From contig NC_084464.1 in NCBI RefSeq assembly GCF_027409185.1, forward strand, positions 44,553,095 to 44,617,094: 64,000 nucleotides of DNA. The letters run 5' to 3'. Below, one piece after another: positions 24,201 to 36,157 of this stretch. Under the pieces are notes generated by a model that saw nothing but the letters and a program-made list of their open reading frames with translations, was not told where the DNA came from and did no database searches. The stretch comes from Cynocephalus volans (taxonomy: Eukaryota; Chordata; Mammalia; Dermoptera; Cynocephalidae). The translations under genes were made by a program, and so were the position numbers. Position 1 is the first letter of the stretch. Every line of letters begins with the position of its first letter.

Positions 24201-25090
24201 CTGTATTTTTCATCATTATTTAAAATCTGTGCTGATTTTTTAAATTGCATAGCTTAATGGACATTATAAACTCAGGGTGGTTTCCATTCTCTAAGAAAGA
24301 TGGTCCTCTTGCCCCAGGCTTGTTCCTCTTTTGTATTTAATGAAACTGACATTCAAAGGGGGTTCTGTTCTTAGCACAGTACATCCTGTTTTCTGCACAT
24401 AAATATGTGCTTTCACAGTCTAACATTGTTTCATGTTTGCATAGCCTGTCTCCTCAGCTAGACAATAACAGTGACCACTTACACCCAGTAGCCTGAAGAC
24501 AAAAGTAATGTATTCAACTTCTCTTCTCAAAACTGCTTAGTACAATTCTGACCATATCAGAGGGGCTTAATCAGTGATAGCAGAAACAGTCTTTGTATCC
24601 AATTTCATTTGTCTTTATATAACCCCACTGGATAAATGGAAAAGCAGTCATATTATTCCGGCTAAATAATGGCAGCTATTCCAGAGCCTCCAGCTTTTAC
24701 ACTTCTCCTGACTGACATTGATACAATAAGGACCTTAAACAAGACAAAATGTTTCCCTTTGTCCTGCCTCCCTACTCCCTGAATCTGGGTCTGTTGCACA
24801 GAAAGTCCCTTTTCTCAGCAGTCCATTGCATGTGGAGAAGAGGGAAGGAGTTCTTTTCTGTCAACAGGAAGAACCCTGCTCTTTGAAGCCAGCAGCCACT
24901 TCCAGTCTAGTCTGTGGCCGGGACCTGTAGGAAGAGGCATCCCTCCCTTCCTTATGCCAGTTCTTGCATACACACCTGAAAAAATTGCTCTGTTCTTACC
25001 TGGAGAGTCTCTGCCTTGAGTCATGGAGGAATCCAGCCTGATAAGGTTCATTAGCAGAACTACCACCCAGGGGAACCACCCAGAACCCAT
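21188..25090 (-). CDS. DOB: MHC class II beta chain, DOB type, complete six-exon CDS
   Basis: The product is the beta chain of the class II-like DO heterodimer. In B cells and some other antigen-presenting cells DO binds DM in endosomes and modulates peptide loading. Six exons join in frame at GT/AG sites: 25000-25090, 23239-23508, 22498-22779, 21701-21811, 21407-21438 and 21188-21223. They total 822 nt, giving 273 residues, the length I recall for human DOB. Order: signal peptide, beta-1 domain (ADCYF and LCRHNY cysteines, glycosylation site NGT), Ig-like beta-2 domain ([10 protein letters not shown] and VYTCLV cysteines), connecting peptide, one membrane helix ([18 protein letters not shown]), short cytoplasmic tail ending [11 protein letters not shown]. 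The beta-1 sequence is close to human DOB and unlike DQB or DRB. The start ATG opens a typical leader, [16 protein letters not shown]. No stop or frameshift is seen. TAP2 lies upstream in the same orientation. Confidence 0.96.
21407..21438 (-). CDS. DOB: DOB exon 5, cytoplasmic tail
   Basis: A 32-nt exon, too short to appear as an open frame, found by its acceptor TCCAG and donor GTAATT. It encodes [11 protein letters not shown], aligning with GYVRTQMSGNE of human DOB, and joins exons 4 and 6 in frame. Confidence 0.88.
21701..21811 (-). CDS. DOB: DOB exon 4, transmembrane segment
   Basis: A 111-nt exon encoding [13 protein letters not shown], the hydrophobic helix [13 protein letters not shown] and the stop-transfer residues HLRAQK. 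It lies between acceptor CATAG and donor GTAATG. The glycine-rich helix is the usual alpha-beta pairing surface in class II chains. Confidence 0.94.
21940..21979. repeat. Purine-rich simple repeat in DOB intron 3
   Basis: Short GGAA and AAAAG runs, from AAGGAAGGAAGG to GAAAAGAAAAG. A low-complexity tract with no sign of function. Confidence 0.6.
22498..22779 (-). CDS. DOB: DOB exon 3, Ig-like beta-2 domain
   Basis: A 282-nt exon encoding the constant-type Ig domain ([11 protein letters not shown] to SPVSVEW). The Ig cysteine pair and the [12 protein letters not shown] motif are intact. The donor, GTGAGAATT, splits the codon after TGG, as expected for a class II beta gene. Confidence 0.95.
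23239..23508 (-). CDS. DOB: DOB exon 2, beta-1 domain
   Basis: This is the 270-nt beta-1 exon, running from [13 protein letters not shown] to GAPFTVGRK. It has both disulfide cysteines and one N-glycosylation sequon (NGT). Acceptor CCAG and donor GTGAGG flank it. Substitutions relative to human DOB fall mainly in the helix ([18 protein letters not shown]). Confidence 0.95.
25000..25090 (-). CDS. DOB: DOB exon 1, signal peptide
   Basis: Encodes the leader and the first mature residues ([16 protein letters not shown] then [11 protein letters not shown]). It ends one base into a codon at a clean donor, CCAG|GTAAGA on the minus strand. It is 91 nt long, and intron 1 below it is about 1.5 kb. Confidence 0.93.
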
Positions 25091-25235
25091 TCTGGAGAGG
25101 AAAATAAATGAGACAGTAAAATCGCCAGCCTTTTCAGAACAGGGCTTGTCCCCACACAACTCAGTCAAAAAATATTCACTAAGAATACACATAGATATCT
25201 TTCTTGCTTCCCCAGGATTGGAAACTCCTCAGGTT

Positions 25236-25290
25236 GATAACCAATCAAGATAGAAGAGTTTTGCATCATTAGGTACCAGGTAGGATACTT
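25236..25290 (-). promoter_or_regulatory. Probable class II promoter (X and Y boxes) of DOB
   Basis: On the minus strand, about 150 bases upstream of the DOB ATG, TTGATTGGTT (25239-25248) matches the inverted-CCAAT Y box. Further upstream, CCTAATGATGCAA (about 25257-25269) resembles an X1/X2 box. Class II genes use this X-Y layout to recruit RFX, CREB and NF-Y with CIITA. I could not identify a convincing S/W box, so this is only a probable assignment. Confidence 0.5.
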
Positions 25291-25299
25291 TCATAAAGT

Positions 25300-26060
25300 C
25301 ATGTTACACCATTCAAGAATTGTTTACCTGCAGAATCACTGATTGTAATTCAGGTATGTGGAAAATGGGCTGCAAGAAGAAAAATATTTATTCTACATAG
25401 TATGGGGCCCCAGAAGAACTAGTCAGTTTATTTATTATGTATCCTGCTATCCTCATTTAGCACTGTCCACGGCCTGTTCTGACCACTAGATCTCCCTTCT
25501 GCTGGGTTAGCTGACAGTGTTCGAAAGCATATGCCTTAACAGGAGTTAGTGAAGGGATTATCAGAGAAGAAATAGAAGAGATAGAGACTACCTGGAGAGT
25601 GCAGCACGATTTTCTATAAGCCAAGAGGACCACAAACAAACAAACAAACAAAAAACATGGAGAAAGGATTCTCAAAAGAGTAAAATGCTGCAAAAATGTT
25701 GGCAATGACACAATATAAGAAAGCGTTATTGTGTCTTACAATTAATGGGACACCAATAACCTTCGATGAGACAGCAGAGTGTTAGAGGTAGAAGCTATAC
25801 CACCAAAAGAGTAAAGAGCAAGTTGGAAATTAGGAAATGAGGGCAGCAGATGTAAACAGAATTTCAAGAATTTTGGAAGTGAAAACAAGGGGAAAAATGA
25901 GACTTTCGCTTGAGGGAAAAGCAACACCAAGGGTAAAGGACTTTTAAGATAGGGGAGACCTTAAGTTTCTGAGTCAAGTGTAGACAGGAGAAACTGAAGG
26001 TAAAATGAGAAGAAAGGGAGACTTTCCCCCAAAATTCGGAATGGAATCCAAAGAATGAGA
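25300..26060. other. Non-coding upstream of DOB
   Basis: No gene recognised. A short CAAA repeat lies at 25634-25653. Confidence 0.4.
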
Positions 26061-26061
26061 G

Positions 26062-26428
26062 TGCTATGGTCTGAATGCCTCCCCCAAATTCATGTGTTGA
26101 ACTTGGTCACCAATGTGGTAGCATTAAGAGGTTGGGCATTTAGGAGGTGATTAAGTCATGAGGGCTCCACACTCATAAATGGGATTAGTACCTTATAAAA
26201 GGGCTGGAGGGAACTAGCTGGCCCTTCTGACCTTCTGCCTTCCACCTTGTGAGGACAGGGCAACAAGAGAACATCTTAGAAGCAGATGGGGCCCTCACCA
26301 GACACTAAACCTGCTGGCATCTTGATCTTGAACTTCCAGCCTCCAGAACTGTGAGAAATAAATTTCTGTTATTTATAAATTGCCCAGTCTCAGGTATTTT
26401 ATTATAGCAGCACAAATGGACAAAGACA
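26062..26428 (+). repeat. MST-type solo LTR (ERVL-MaLR)
   Basis: It starts TGCTATGGTCTGAATG and contains GGTGATTAAGTCATGAGGGC, CCTCACCAGACACTAAACCT and AGAACTGTGAGAAATAAATT. It ends ACAAATGGACAAAGACA. Flanks GAGAG and GAGAT look like the 5-bp duplication. Confidence 0.85.
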
Positions 26429-26699
26429 GAGATTCAGGCTTGGCAATAAAAGGGAACATTTCTTTAGATATAAGAATAAAGGTAGGAAGATTGAGGCAAG
26501 AAAGAGGGGGATGAGGGAGTTTCCATTGAATAGCTTCAATAAACTCAGCTAGAACAAGGCAGGATTTTCTGCTAAAAAGCAGTTGGAAGAAAATATATTT
26601 GCTGATTAAGGAGAACAAGACTCCTTTTTCAACAAAGTGGTCTATAAGTGAGTTTTTAATTAAAGTTTTAATGAAACAGAATTCAAAAAAGAGAGGTGA

Positions 26700-27390
26700 A
26701 TACAATTGTATAAACTTTTAATGTACTGTGACCCCCACTCTTGGGGAACAAGCCCTTTGCCAGTGCCCTGATATCTGACCAATCAGAAAAATAATTTCTT
26801 CTCCCTGGGAGGTCATGACAAATAGAGAAAAAGATAGGGAGGTGTGGAAGACATCACTAGTGTTCATCCTCTATTTTGTAGGTACATGGAAAATTATACT
26901 TCCTCATCTCCTGGGACTGAATGACTAATTCTGGCCAATGGGCAGTGAATAAAAGGTTCTTGGTCAAAGAATTTCCCTACGGGTGCATGACTCTTCTCTT
27001 CCCCTTCCAAGTCAACCAAGACAGCCTTGTGTTGAGATGGTGGAGTCACGGTATAAAAGCAGTCTAATTAGCTGAGTCATCAGACTCTGTATCAGTGACA
27101 AATAACTTTTGTTTAATTAAGGCACTGGGGGTTGTTTGTTACCTGAGTTGGCCCATCCTGTCCACATCCCTCAGGTAAATGTAAAGATGCATGAATTAGA
27201 AGCCTGACCATAGGCCAGAAAATGACAGACTCTGTATGCAGAGCATATGACCCATGATTATATTTCTAGAAGTGGATGGCCATGGAGCTCCCATGTGGGA
27301 GGGCACCCATAGAGCTGAGTAAAGCGGTGGCAGTCAGAGGGAGCTCAAGCTACTGAATTTAAATTCCTCCCTTATTCCTACCCACACCTA
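26700..27390 (+). repeat. Degenerate old repeat, possibly LTR-derived
   Basis: CTGGCCAATGGGCAGTGAA near 26932 and the 27100-27140 stretch (TTAATTAAGGCACTGGGG) resemble a known old mammalian LTR family. The family is uncertain. Confidence 0.35.
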
Positions 27391-27392
27391 AC

Positions 27393-27675
27393 TGTAGGGA
27401 CCCAAATGCCCCAAGGGATCACACCCCGATCACATAAGCCCTTCTCGGCCACACCCCATCATGGCGCTGGCTGCCCTTCTCTTCCGTATTCTCCTTCCCG
27501 CCAGCGTGAATTACACACCAATCAGCTCCCCCCAAACCCCATGCGGTATGCTAAGTAGGGATTGTATTTTAAGCCAATCAGCTTTCCCCTTAAAGCCCTA
27601 TATATGTGTGTGTGTGCTGCCTAATAAACGGGCTCTCTCCGGTGGATCATCAACTGGTGTCGACTCGTCCTTTCA
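27393..27675 (+). repeat. Solo LTR, class I endogenous retrovirus type
   Basis: A compact LTR: TGTAGGGACCCAAAT start, two CCAATCAG boxes, TATATA-type promoter, AATAAA followed by GGGCTCTCTCCGG, and an end at CTCGTCCTTTCA. No gag, pol or env is present. CCTAAC before and CCTACC after may be the altered target site. Confidence 0.65.
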
Positions 27676-27719
27676 CCTACCTTAGTCTTTCCCATGTATT
27701 TTTACTTCATTTGGAAATG

Positions 27720-28445
27720 GAGGAAAAACACCACACCTGAGGCTGAGTGAATGAGGACATGACGTGGAGATTATCAGAAGCAGTAAAGCATGACAGGGTA
27801 GAAAAGGCAATGTAACCAGCGCCGAAGTTCAGCTGCTGTCCACTCAGAAACAAAAGACTCATCAGTCCCAAATGTTGGTGCGAGGCAAGAAGTTTATTAT
27901 TAGGCCTGGGAAACAGACTAAAACTGTCTCCAAGGCTCATTAGCATCAGCAAGAGTTTTTAAAGGGAAAAGTATGAGAAACAAAAGGAGGAGGTTTTTCT
28001 CATCAGGAGGCCGCTGCATGCAATCTTGCAGACTCTGAGCTTTTGCTATTTCATGGCCAGTTCTGTAACTCTGCAACTCATCCTTGGAACACGAGTGTTA
28101 TCTGGCTCCCACAAGCTGGATGCCATCTCGATCCTGGACAGCTGTGACTTCAGAGGAAGAGTGGTTAGTTCTGCAAGTTATTGATTAGCTCTTATTATCC
28201 TGCTTTTCCCGAGCACCAATTTCTGCAATTTCGTTTTCTCAGGAGCCATGCTGTGAGCCAAAGTTACAGAAAGACTTCTTTATGGCTAGCATTCTGCTTC
28301 AAGCTGTATTCTTCAAAATGACTCTTCTAAGGATAATTATCTGAAACTGTTTGCTGTGGTGGGCTCTTGCAGCATAATTCTGAGCTGTTTCCCCTCCTCT
28401 GAAGACAATACCATGGCTGGGCTTCTGCAGCTTCTCTCAAAGACT
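27720..28445 (-). repeat. LTR-like element, minus strand
   Basis: On the minus strand, AGGCCTAATAATAAACTTC with an R/U5-like end (CTCGCACCAACATTTGGGAC) follows about 550 bases of possible U3. It resembles the layout at 30905-31425. Confidence 0.45.
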
Positions 28446-30200
28446 AAGGAAAGACCGTGTGGAGAGAAGAAAGAACAGGACTTAGAGGATATAGATTAAA
28501 TGAGGGCTTGTATTTGGATTTAGAGGGAATAAAAGGAGTTATCAGATGGTAAGAGGTGGTGAGGGAAGATTAGGGGATATGATGTTGAACCAGAAAGTTA
28601 GGAGAAATGATCTCTCTTACTTCTGGTGTAAGTATATATAAGGCCCATAAACTCTAAAGTCTGGCTTACCTATATAATAGCCAATATTTGTTAATTGCTT
28701 TCTGTTAGTTAGTTTTCTAAACATTTATGTAAATGCGCACATGTGTGTCTGTAGTGGGGGGGAGAGAGAGAATTATTACAGCCCTTCACAGCAGATACTA
28801 TCATGCTCTCCCTTTTACAGATGAAGCAATGAAGGAATGAACCAAAGGTCACATAACTAGTAAGTCTGTAGGCTTTGCTTTTTCCATTACACTGTATTTT
28901 ACTTGGAAACCCAGGAAAAATTTATTCCTACTTTGGCATTCCTGTGATGACTAGATATACAGAAGGACAAAATAACTGAAGAATTTTATATATATATATA
29001 TAATTTATTTATATATATTATTATAACTATTTGGTCCCAGGACAAATTTCCATCATGAAATCACATTCTATCTAACAGAAGGAAATCCATGGTCTCACAG
29101 ATGACACACAAAGAATGCCGTAGCGCCTGGCCATAGGAACTAAGAAGAGAAAGCAAAAAGCTTTAGTTATCAAGCTACAAACCTCCTTTGTCAGTGGCCT
29201 CTGATACATCTTGAATAAACTGAAGCATCTAATTTGTCCAGTGAGAAGCTTTCTGTACTGAGGGTCAGTGCCTACAGTGAAAGGCCTGGCTGGCCTGATA
29301 CAGTTCTGGGGAGATGGCTAATAAAGGAGGAATTTGTGGTTTGGTTCCTTTCTCCTGCATTTTTGTTTTTGTCTTCTACGTGGATGAACGTGAAAAATAG
29401 AGGGGGGTGTTTTGAGCTTTCTCTTCCTGTCTGACTTCTGCCAAGAGCCCTACCGAAATAGCTGTGGGCTTTTTTGTGATTTTTTGCTCAAGTCCATGTT
29501 TTGCGTCCTTCTTCCTCTTTCCCTCCCCAGTTTCTGGAGAGTGAGAGAAGTGGGCGCTATGTGTGGGGCTTTTTGAGGGTAGTATAAAATAATTATCTTT
29601 TCTATTGCCTGATACAAATATCCCTGCAACTGCTATTTGGGTGACTTCAAAATTGAAATAGAGCATTTATTTAAATTCATTTTCTTCCTTCTGCACCCTC
29701 CCATCGCCAGAAACATAATCCAAACTGCCTTAGAGGAATTATATAAATATTCTGAGTTGCTAGGCAGAAAATTAAATTGTATTTTTATAAAACACTATAT
29801 GCTGAGCTACAATTTAATTAAAGGGATTGTGCTAGGCTAAGAATTTTGCCAGCTCAAAACATTTGTTTAATTCTTCCTTGGTGGTGATTGGAGTCCCAAA
29901 CTGGGAAGGAGATGTAACATGAAGAGAAAGGAAAAAAGAAAAGGATGTGAGAAACAACAGAAATAGTTAGAATTCGAGGTGTCCAAAGCAAACTCATGGT
30001 CACACCAGAGAGAATCCATTTGAGAAATGAGGCACCAAAGGCTATGGGCTCTAATCAGCAACCGCTTCTTGGATATAACTTCTGGATAGATGGGCCCACC
30101 CAAACTGTTGACGTATGTGTACTCTGTGATGGCTGTGGCCGTTGCCTCACCCTAAAAAGAGAATATTGGTGGTTTTTGTTCTGCTAACTTGTTTATTTTA
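28446..30200. other. Non-coding with MIR-like piece and TA repeat
   Basis: A MIR/L2-like piece is at about 28775-28885 (TTACAGATGAAGCAATGAAG) and a TA repeat at 28988-29004. No gene was found. Confidence 0.45.
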
Positions 30201-30904
30201 ATTCATTATTCCTACAAAATACCCACTTAAATTATAAATATCATTAATTTCAAAAGGGTTTTCTACAACAAACCCAACTTGACCCTGAGAATCTGTTTGC
30301 AATATTTTATTTAGGATTTTTGCATCAATATTAATAATTAAATTCATCTACAATTTTTATTTCTGTGCATTGTCATAGTTTAACACCAATTTTATATTTA
30401 ATTAAAAGAATTCTTTCCTATGCTATTGAACCATTAAATGGGAAATGAAATTTTTTTTTTTCTTTAAAGATTTTGTTACATTCCTAAATATCTGGACCTG
30501 AAGCTTTTCTAGAGATAATTCTACAGTTTTCTCTACTTCTTCTATGTAAATCAGTCTATATATATTCTATGTGTACAGGGGCTGGTTTTGACGTATTGTA
30601 TTTTTCAAGAGACTATTTAACCCAAGTTATCAAGTTTATTTTCATAAAATTGAGCAAAACAGTTTCATGATTTTTCCTGTTTCAACATTAATTTTGTCCT
30701 TGTCATTTTTCATTTTCTTCATTTGAAAATTCTCTACTTTCTTCTTGATTAGGTTTGCAAGCAGTTTAGCTTACTAAAATTTCTAAAAGTTTTGAATACA
30801 TTCACTCTACTATTTTTTCATTTTCTAACTTGTTAGTGCCTGCTTTTGTCTTTATTATCTGCTCCAGCTTTCATTTAATTGATTTTGTTGTTTTCACTTT
30901 TTTA

Positions 30905-31425
30905 CCGAACCCAAGTCTGGCTACCCACCACCAAAACAGAAACAAACAACCCAAAAGTCAAATTGTTGGTGAAATAGGAAGGCAGCTTTATTCAGGCCTG
31001 AGGAGACAGTAAGCTAAGCCATCCCAAAGCCTCAGATTTACTGAGGGGTTTTTAAGGAGGAGGAAGCTGGGAGTGAAAAGCAGGAGAGGGATGTGTAAGG
31101 AGTCAGGTGCAAATTCTTGCCAAGGCTCCATCTGGTTTCTGTTCTTGTCCATGATGTTATCTTAGGATTCTGATTCCTTGCTGGTGCTCATGGCCGGCCT
31201 CCAGATATCTGTTCTCAGAATTCTGCAAGCCTCAAAAAAGAACTGTTAGTTTTACAAGGCACTGATTAGCTTTCAACAGCCTTGTTTTTGACTCAGCAAG
31301 CAAGATAAGAAAGTCAGGAGATGGGAAGAAAGAGAGGAGGGAAAAAAACTGTGCTTTTTAAAAATCTTCCCACAGCCCAGGCAGTTTTAGGTCCCAACAT
31401 GGCTTCAGTCTTGCTCACTCCAACA
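30905..31425 (-). repeat. Solo LTR, class I retrovirus type
   Basis: On the minus strand it begins TGTTGGAGTGAGCAAG, has CCTTAAAAACCCCTCAG, then GGCCTGAATAAAGCTGCC as polyadenylation signal, and a GT-rich U5. It interrupts antisense L1 text on both sides. No coding remnants. Confidence 0.65.
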
Positions 31426-32588
31426 ACTTAATTCACTTGGTTTTATTCTTTCCTTTTATTAATATAAGTAATTAAGCTATGAATTTTCCTATGAACATTG
31501 CTTTACCTATATCACAAAAAATGTGATAAGTGATTTTTTTTAATTATCATTTTTCTAGAAAAATTTCAATTCATTTCTTTTCATTTTCTCTCTAGTCCAA
31601 GAAAGAGGCAGTTTCTTTAAGTTTCCATGTGGACAATCATTTTTATCTTTTCTGATTTCCTTATTATCCAGCTTGTTCCATTATGGTCAGAGAATAATTT
31701 CTATATTACTGCTACCTTTTAAAATTTATTGAGATTTTTGTGTCATAATATGTGGTCTATTTTCATGAATGTTTTGTTGGAACTTGAAACAGTGTCTCCT
31801 CTATTTTCAATGATCAAAGTGCAGTGTAGATTCATCATATCTCATTTTTTATTGTTAATAATATCTTCTGTGTTCATACTTATTTTTTTGTCCACTTGAT
31901 CTATCTAATCCTGAGAAAGGGAATTAAAGTCTTGTGTTAGTAGTACATTTCCAAATATTTTCCCTGTATCTACCTTAATTTCTGCTTTATGAGAGTTGTT
32001 TATTTGCTATTTAGAACTTAAATATATCTTATATATTCATATGAATTTTACACTTCTATTATAAAGTGGCTTTCTTGTCTCTGTCAAATTTTTATCTGAA
32101 TTTCGCCTTGTTTGATGAAAGATTCTGACCTCTGCTTCCTTTTTGTTTGCATTCTCTTGTTATGCTTTTGCCCATCACTTTATTTGCTGAAAAAAGGAAT
32201 AAATCTTTCTGAGTTGCTTGATTTTAGGTGTGTCTTTTATATGTTGCAAACAAGGGAGTTTTTAGTTTAATCTAATCTAAAAATATTTTATTTATATAAC
32301 TGAGTTAAGTTCATTTAAAATTAATATAGTAAATACATTTAGTCTAATTTGGAGATATTATTACCTTCTGTTAAATATACTGTTTATATGAGTATTTTTT
32401 TAAAAAATCACTATGCCTTTTTTATGCTTTTTTAAATTTTAGTTTTTTAGATATTAAGAAGGTGTATATTTTGGGATTGCCTTGATAATTTTATTTTTGT
32501 ATAATGCACTTAGTTTCCTCTGTTTTTAGATAGTTTCTATTAGTTTTATACTATGGACAGTCATAAAATTATGTCCTCTCCCCCCTCC

Positions 32589-32687
32589 TTTTTTTTTTCT
32601 TGGCAGCTGGGTAGTAAGGGGATCCAAACCCATGACCTTGGTGTTATAAGGCTGTACTCTAACCAACTTAGCTAACCAGCCAGCCCC
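32589..32687 (-). mobile_element. tRNA(Ile)-derived SINE, monomer
   Basis: The minus strand reads GGCTGGCTGGTTAGCTAAG, with B-box GGTCATGGGTTTGGATCC and an A-rich tail. It resembles tRNA-Ile through D-arm and T-arm. Confidence 0.85.
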
Positions 32688-33399
32688 ATCTTGAATATGT
32701 TCTAAGCATAAGTATTTGATTATCAGTTTAAAGGGACATATTTTGATCCCAGATATTACAGACAAGGCCATAAGCAAGCTTATTTTATATCCTTATTCAT
32801 TTTTCCACCTATTCTATAATTATTGAAAAATGGGTTTCAATTTGTCCATTACTTTTTTGTAATTCTGCTATATTTCTTACATATTTTGTAGCTTTGTGGC
32901 TTGGAGTAGACTGATTCAGTTTTAGTGTAATGTTTTGATGACTTCCTGTTGTCATCATGTATAGACCATCTTTGTCTGTACTAATTCCTTTGGACTTAGA
33001 TTATATTTTTAGATGACTCTGTAACTACATAAGCTGCCTTCTGTTAGTGTTTGAATTGTATACCTTATACCAGGTTTTGATTTTAACCTTTTCATGTCTT
33101 TCAGCTTCTTTGTGACTCTTATGAAAGGCATAAACTATATTTCATAATATTTTTAAGCCAATCTGAGAACCTCTTTTTTTAAACTCCATCTTTAAGCTAT
33201 TTACATTTATTGTAATAACTGAGCTGATTGCATTTATTTCTATTATCAGACACTGTGCTTTTTTTAGTATTAATTTGCATTTTTATTAGTTCAAGAGGAC
33301 AACTAAATTTGTAACCTGAGTAATTATAAGAATAAAGATTGCAATTAACTGCATTGCATAATATTATTTAAAAAAGAAGCAAACTTTGTAGTCAGTTTC

Positions 33400-33960
33400 A
33401 GAGTTTCAGTCTCAGTTTTGGATGCATTAATTTTTAATTACCTACTGAACATTCAAGTGAATTTGAGAAATAAGTAGTTGATACATAAGTCTGGAATTTA
33501 GGAGAATGGTATGGGCTGGAGTTAAGATTTTATATTATAAATATATGATATTTGCATTCTTGAGACTGGATGAGATCACCAAAGGGATACATTTAGTTAT
33601 AAAACAAAAGATATACAAAGTTTATCCCATTAGGTCTTTAACATGGAGAGTTTGGGGAAATGAAGAAGAAGAACCAGGAAAGGAACTTGAGAAGGAATGT
33701 TCAGAGAGGCAGGAGAAAAATAGAAATCTGATGTCCTGGAAGCCACATGAATAAAGTGTTTTAAGATGGAGAAATAAATCTTGCATATAGGTCAAATTAT
33801 ATGAAAACTGGCCGTGGGATTTAGGAACATAGAAGTCTTGAGTGACCTTGATAAAAGCAGTTTTTGTGGGTGTTGGGGTGAAAGCCTGCTTGGACTGAAT
33901 TTAAGGGAGAACAGGCAAGAAAAAAAATGAACTAAAGATAGTAGTATAGACTACTCTTTA
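33400..33960 (+). repeat. Old degenerate interspersed repeat
   Basis: GACTGGATGAGATCACCAAA and following text match the same old family suggested at 2520-3200 and 60240-60910. Confidence 0.35.
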
Positions 33961-34169
33961 AAAAAACTTGCTACAGAAGGAAGTAAAGAAATGGGCAGCA
34001 ATTTAAGTTTCTCAAGGATAGACACTATATATATATATTTCTTAGTAACTTCATAGCACTTATTACTGTGAATATTTTCTTTTTTTTATTTTAACATATT
34101 TATTGAAATGATTGTAGATTCACATCAGTTGGAAGAAATAATACAGAGAGATTCCTTGCACATCAGTAA

Positions 34170-34388
34170 TGCAAACTTCTACCTTAAGAAAACAGAAAAA
34201 GAAGAGCAAACTAAACCAAAAGGAAATATAAGTAGGAAATAACAAACATTACAACAGAAATATATGAAAGACGGATTTAAAAAACAATAGAGAAAATCAA
34301 CAAAACCAAACATCGATTCTTTAAAAAGATCAACGATTTGCAACCCTTTGTCTAGATTGACCAAGAAAAAAGAGAAATAAAGCAGAGG
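34170..34388 (+). mobile_element. L1 ORF2 fragment
   Basis: Decayed endonuclease-RT linker text, ending near GATTGACCAAGAAAAAAGAG. It abuts the minus-strand L1 next door. Confidence 0.6.
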
Positions 34389-34394
34389 CATTAT

Positions 34395-35935
34395 TACATT
34401 GTCATTATGTTTTTTTGTGGTAGTAACATTTAGTTTCTTTTTCTTACATGCATTTTTGTTCTACCCGTGGGTTGTGTTCTTTCTTGTGTATTTATGATAG
34501 TGATTATTGTTTTTCAGATTCCAGATGCAAGACTTCCTGAGGATTTCTTGTAAGGCTGGTCATGTAGTAGTGAACTCCCGCAGTTTTTGTTTGTCTGGAA
34601 AATACATTATTTTCCCTTCGTTTATGAAAGATAGCCTTGCTGGGTGTAGTATTCTTGGCTGGCAATTTTTTTCTTTTAGTATTTTGAATATATCATCCCA
34701 TTTTCTCCTGGCCTATAGAGTTTCTGTTGAGAAGTCTGCATTAGTCTGATAAGGGCTCCCCTACAGATGACTTGATGCTTTTCTCTTGCTTCTTTTAAGA
34801 TTCTCTCTATGTCTTTGAGCTTTCTCAATTTGACTATAATGTGTCTTGGAGAGGATCTTTTTGGGTTGAATCTGTTTGGGAGTCTTTGAGCCTCCTGGAT
34901 CTGAAAGTCCATGTCTTTCCCTATACCTGGGATGTTTTCCATTATTACTTTATTGAATAGGTTTTCCATGACTCTTCCTTTCTCCTCCCCTTCTGGAACA
35001 CCTATGTTTTGAATATTTGTGCAACTTAAGGCTGTCTGCTAGCTCTCTTAGATTTTCTTCATTTTTTAAAATTTGTTTTTCCTTTCTTTGCGGGGGGCTG
35101 AGTTATTTTCCCTTTTTTTCCTGGGTTATTTCAAAAAGACTGTCTTTAAGATCAGAAATTCTTTCCTCTGCTTCTTCTAGCCCATTGCCCAAGCTATCAA
35201 CTGTGTCCTTCATCTTCTTGAGTGAATCCTTCAGTTCCATGAGCTCTGCCATGTTCCTTTGTAAGGTGTTAATCTCCCTGCAAATTTCCTCCCCCATATC
35301 CTGGACCTTCCCTCTCATTCCATCATGCTGTCCAACTAAGTCCTCTTGTATCACAGTGACCTTCTCTAAGACTGTCACTTGGAATTCTCCCTCAGTCACC
35401 TCAAGGGTTTCCTACTCTACAGGATCTGGTACCTGAGAACTACTGTATTCCTTTGGTTGTGTCATACTGTCCTGGATTTTCATATTTCTAGTATCTCTGT
35501 GTTGATGTCTGGTCATCTGGCAGAAAAGCTGCCCCCTCTATTACTCTGGAGTGGGCTCTAAGGAGAAAGACATCCTCTTCCACTTCTGGTCTCCATTGGC
35601 AACCCTCCCCATGTCAGTGCAGTCCAGTGTCTGGCAGGCCACCCACACAGTGGCTGTGGCCACTGCTGCAGCATCAAGCCACCCCTGAAACAGCTATGGC
35701 TGTGGCGGTGGCCTTGGTGACCTGCATAGAAGTGGTGTTCTCAGCAAGCTCCCCACCCACTTCTGGATAGGAGATGCTGCCCTTGGCTGCCACCCAGGAC
35801 CCCAGGCATGCTCTGATTCTTGCCTACTTCTGGGGGTAAGGGGCGGCCCTCAGACCCCAGGCATGATCTATTTCTTACCTGCTTCTGGGCATAGGGGGCA
35901 GCCCTTGGCTCCTCCAGATACTGGGCTTTTTATTT
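34395..35935 (-). mobile_element. L1-H: 5' UTR and ORF1, minus strand
   Basis: ORF1 remnants read in two blocks. The coiled-coil part is 35103-35399 (GNGLEEAEERISDLKDSLFE) and the RNA-binding part 34676-34969 (PGIGKDMDFQIQEAQRLPNR). The 5' UTR (35480-35935) holds about 65-75 bp imperfect repeats around CCCAGAAGTAGGCAAGAATC. ORF2 is absent on this strand. Confidence 0.75.
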
Positions 35936-35965
35936 GTTTTATATATATAACATTCTCTTGCAATT

Positions 35966-36157
35966 TTTTGTTTTATTTTATTTTATTATTTATTTATTTA
36001 TTTATTTGAACTGGTAAGGGGATCATAACCCCTGGCTCGATGTTGTCTCCACCACGCTCAGCCAGTGAGTGCACTGGCCATCCCTATATACGATCTGAAC
36101 CCACAGCCTCGGCACTATCAGCGCTGCACTCTCCCGAGTGAGCCACGGGGCCGGTCT
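35966..36157 (-). mobile_element. tRNA(Ile)-derived SINE, dimer
   Basis: On the minus strand two tRNA-like halves follow each other, starting GGCCCCGTGGCTCACTCG, with an ATTT-type A-rich tail at 35966-36007. Confidence 0.85.

Larger units (their letters stand above)
30200..33290 (-). mobile_element. Old L1 ORF2 fragment, minus strand
   Basis: Reverse-oriented L1M-like text such as TTCCATTATGGTCAGAGAAT, TCTTGATTAGGTTTGCAAGC and TATGTGGTCTATTTTCATGA. It is heavily decayed and interrupted by an LTR (30905-31425) and a SINE (32589-32687). Confidence 0.7.
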
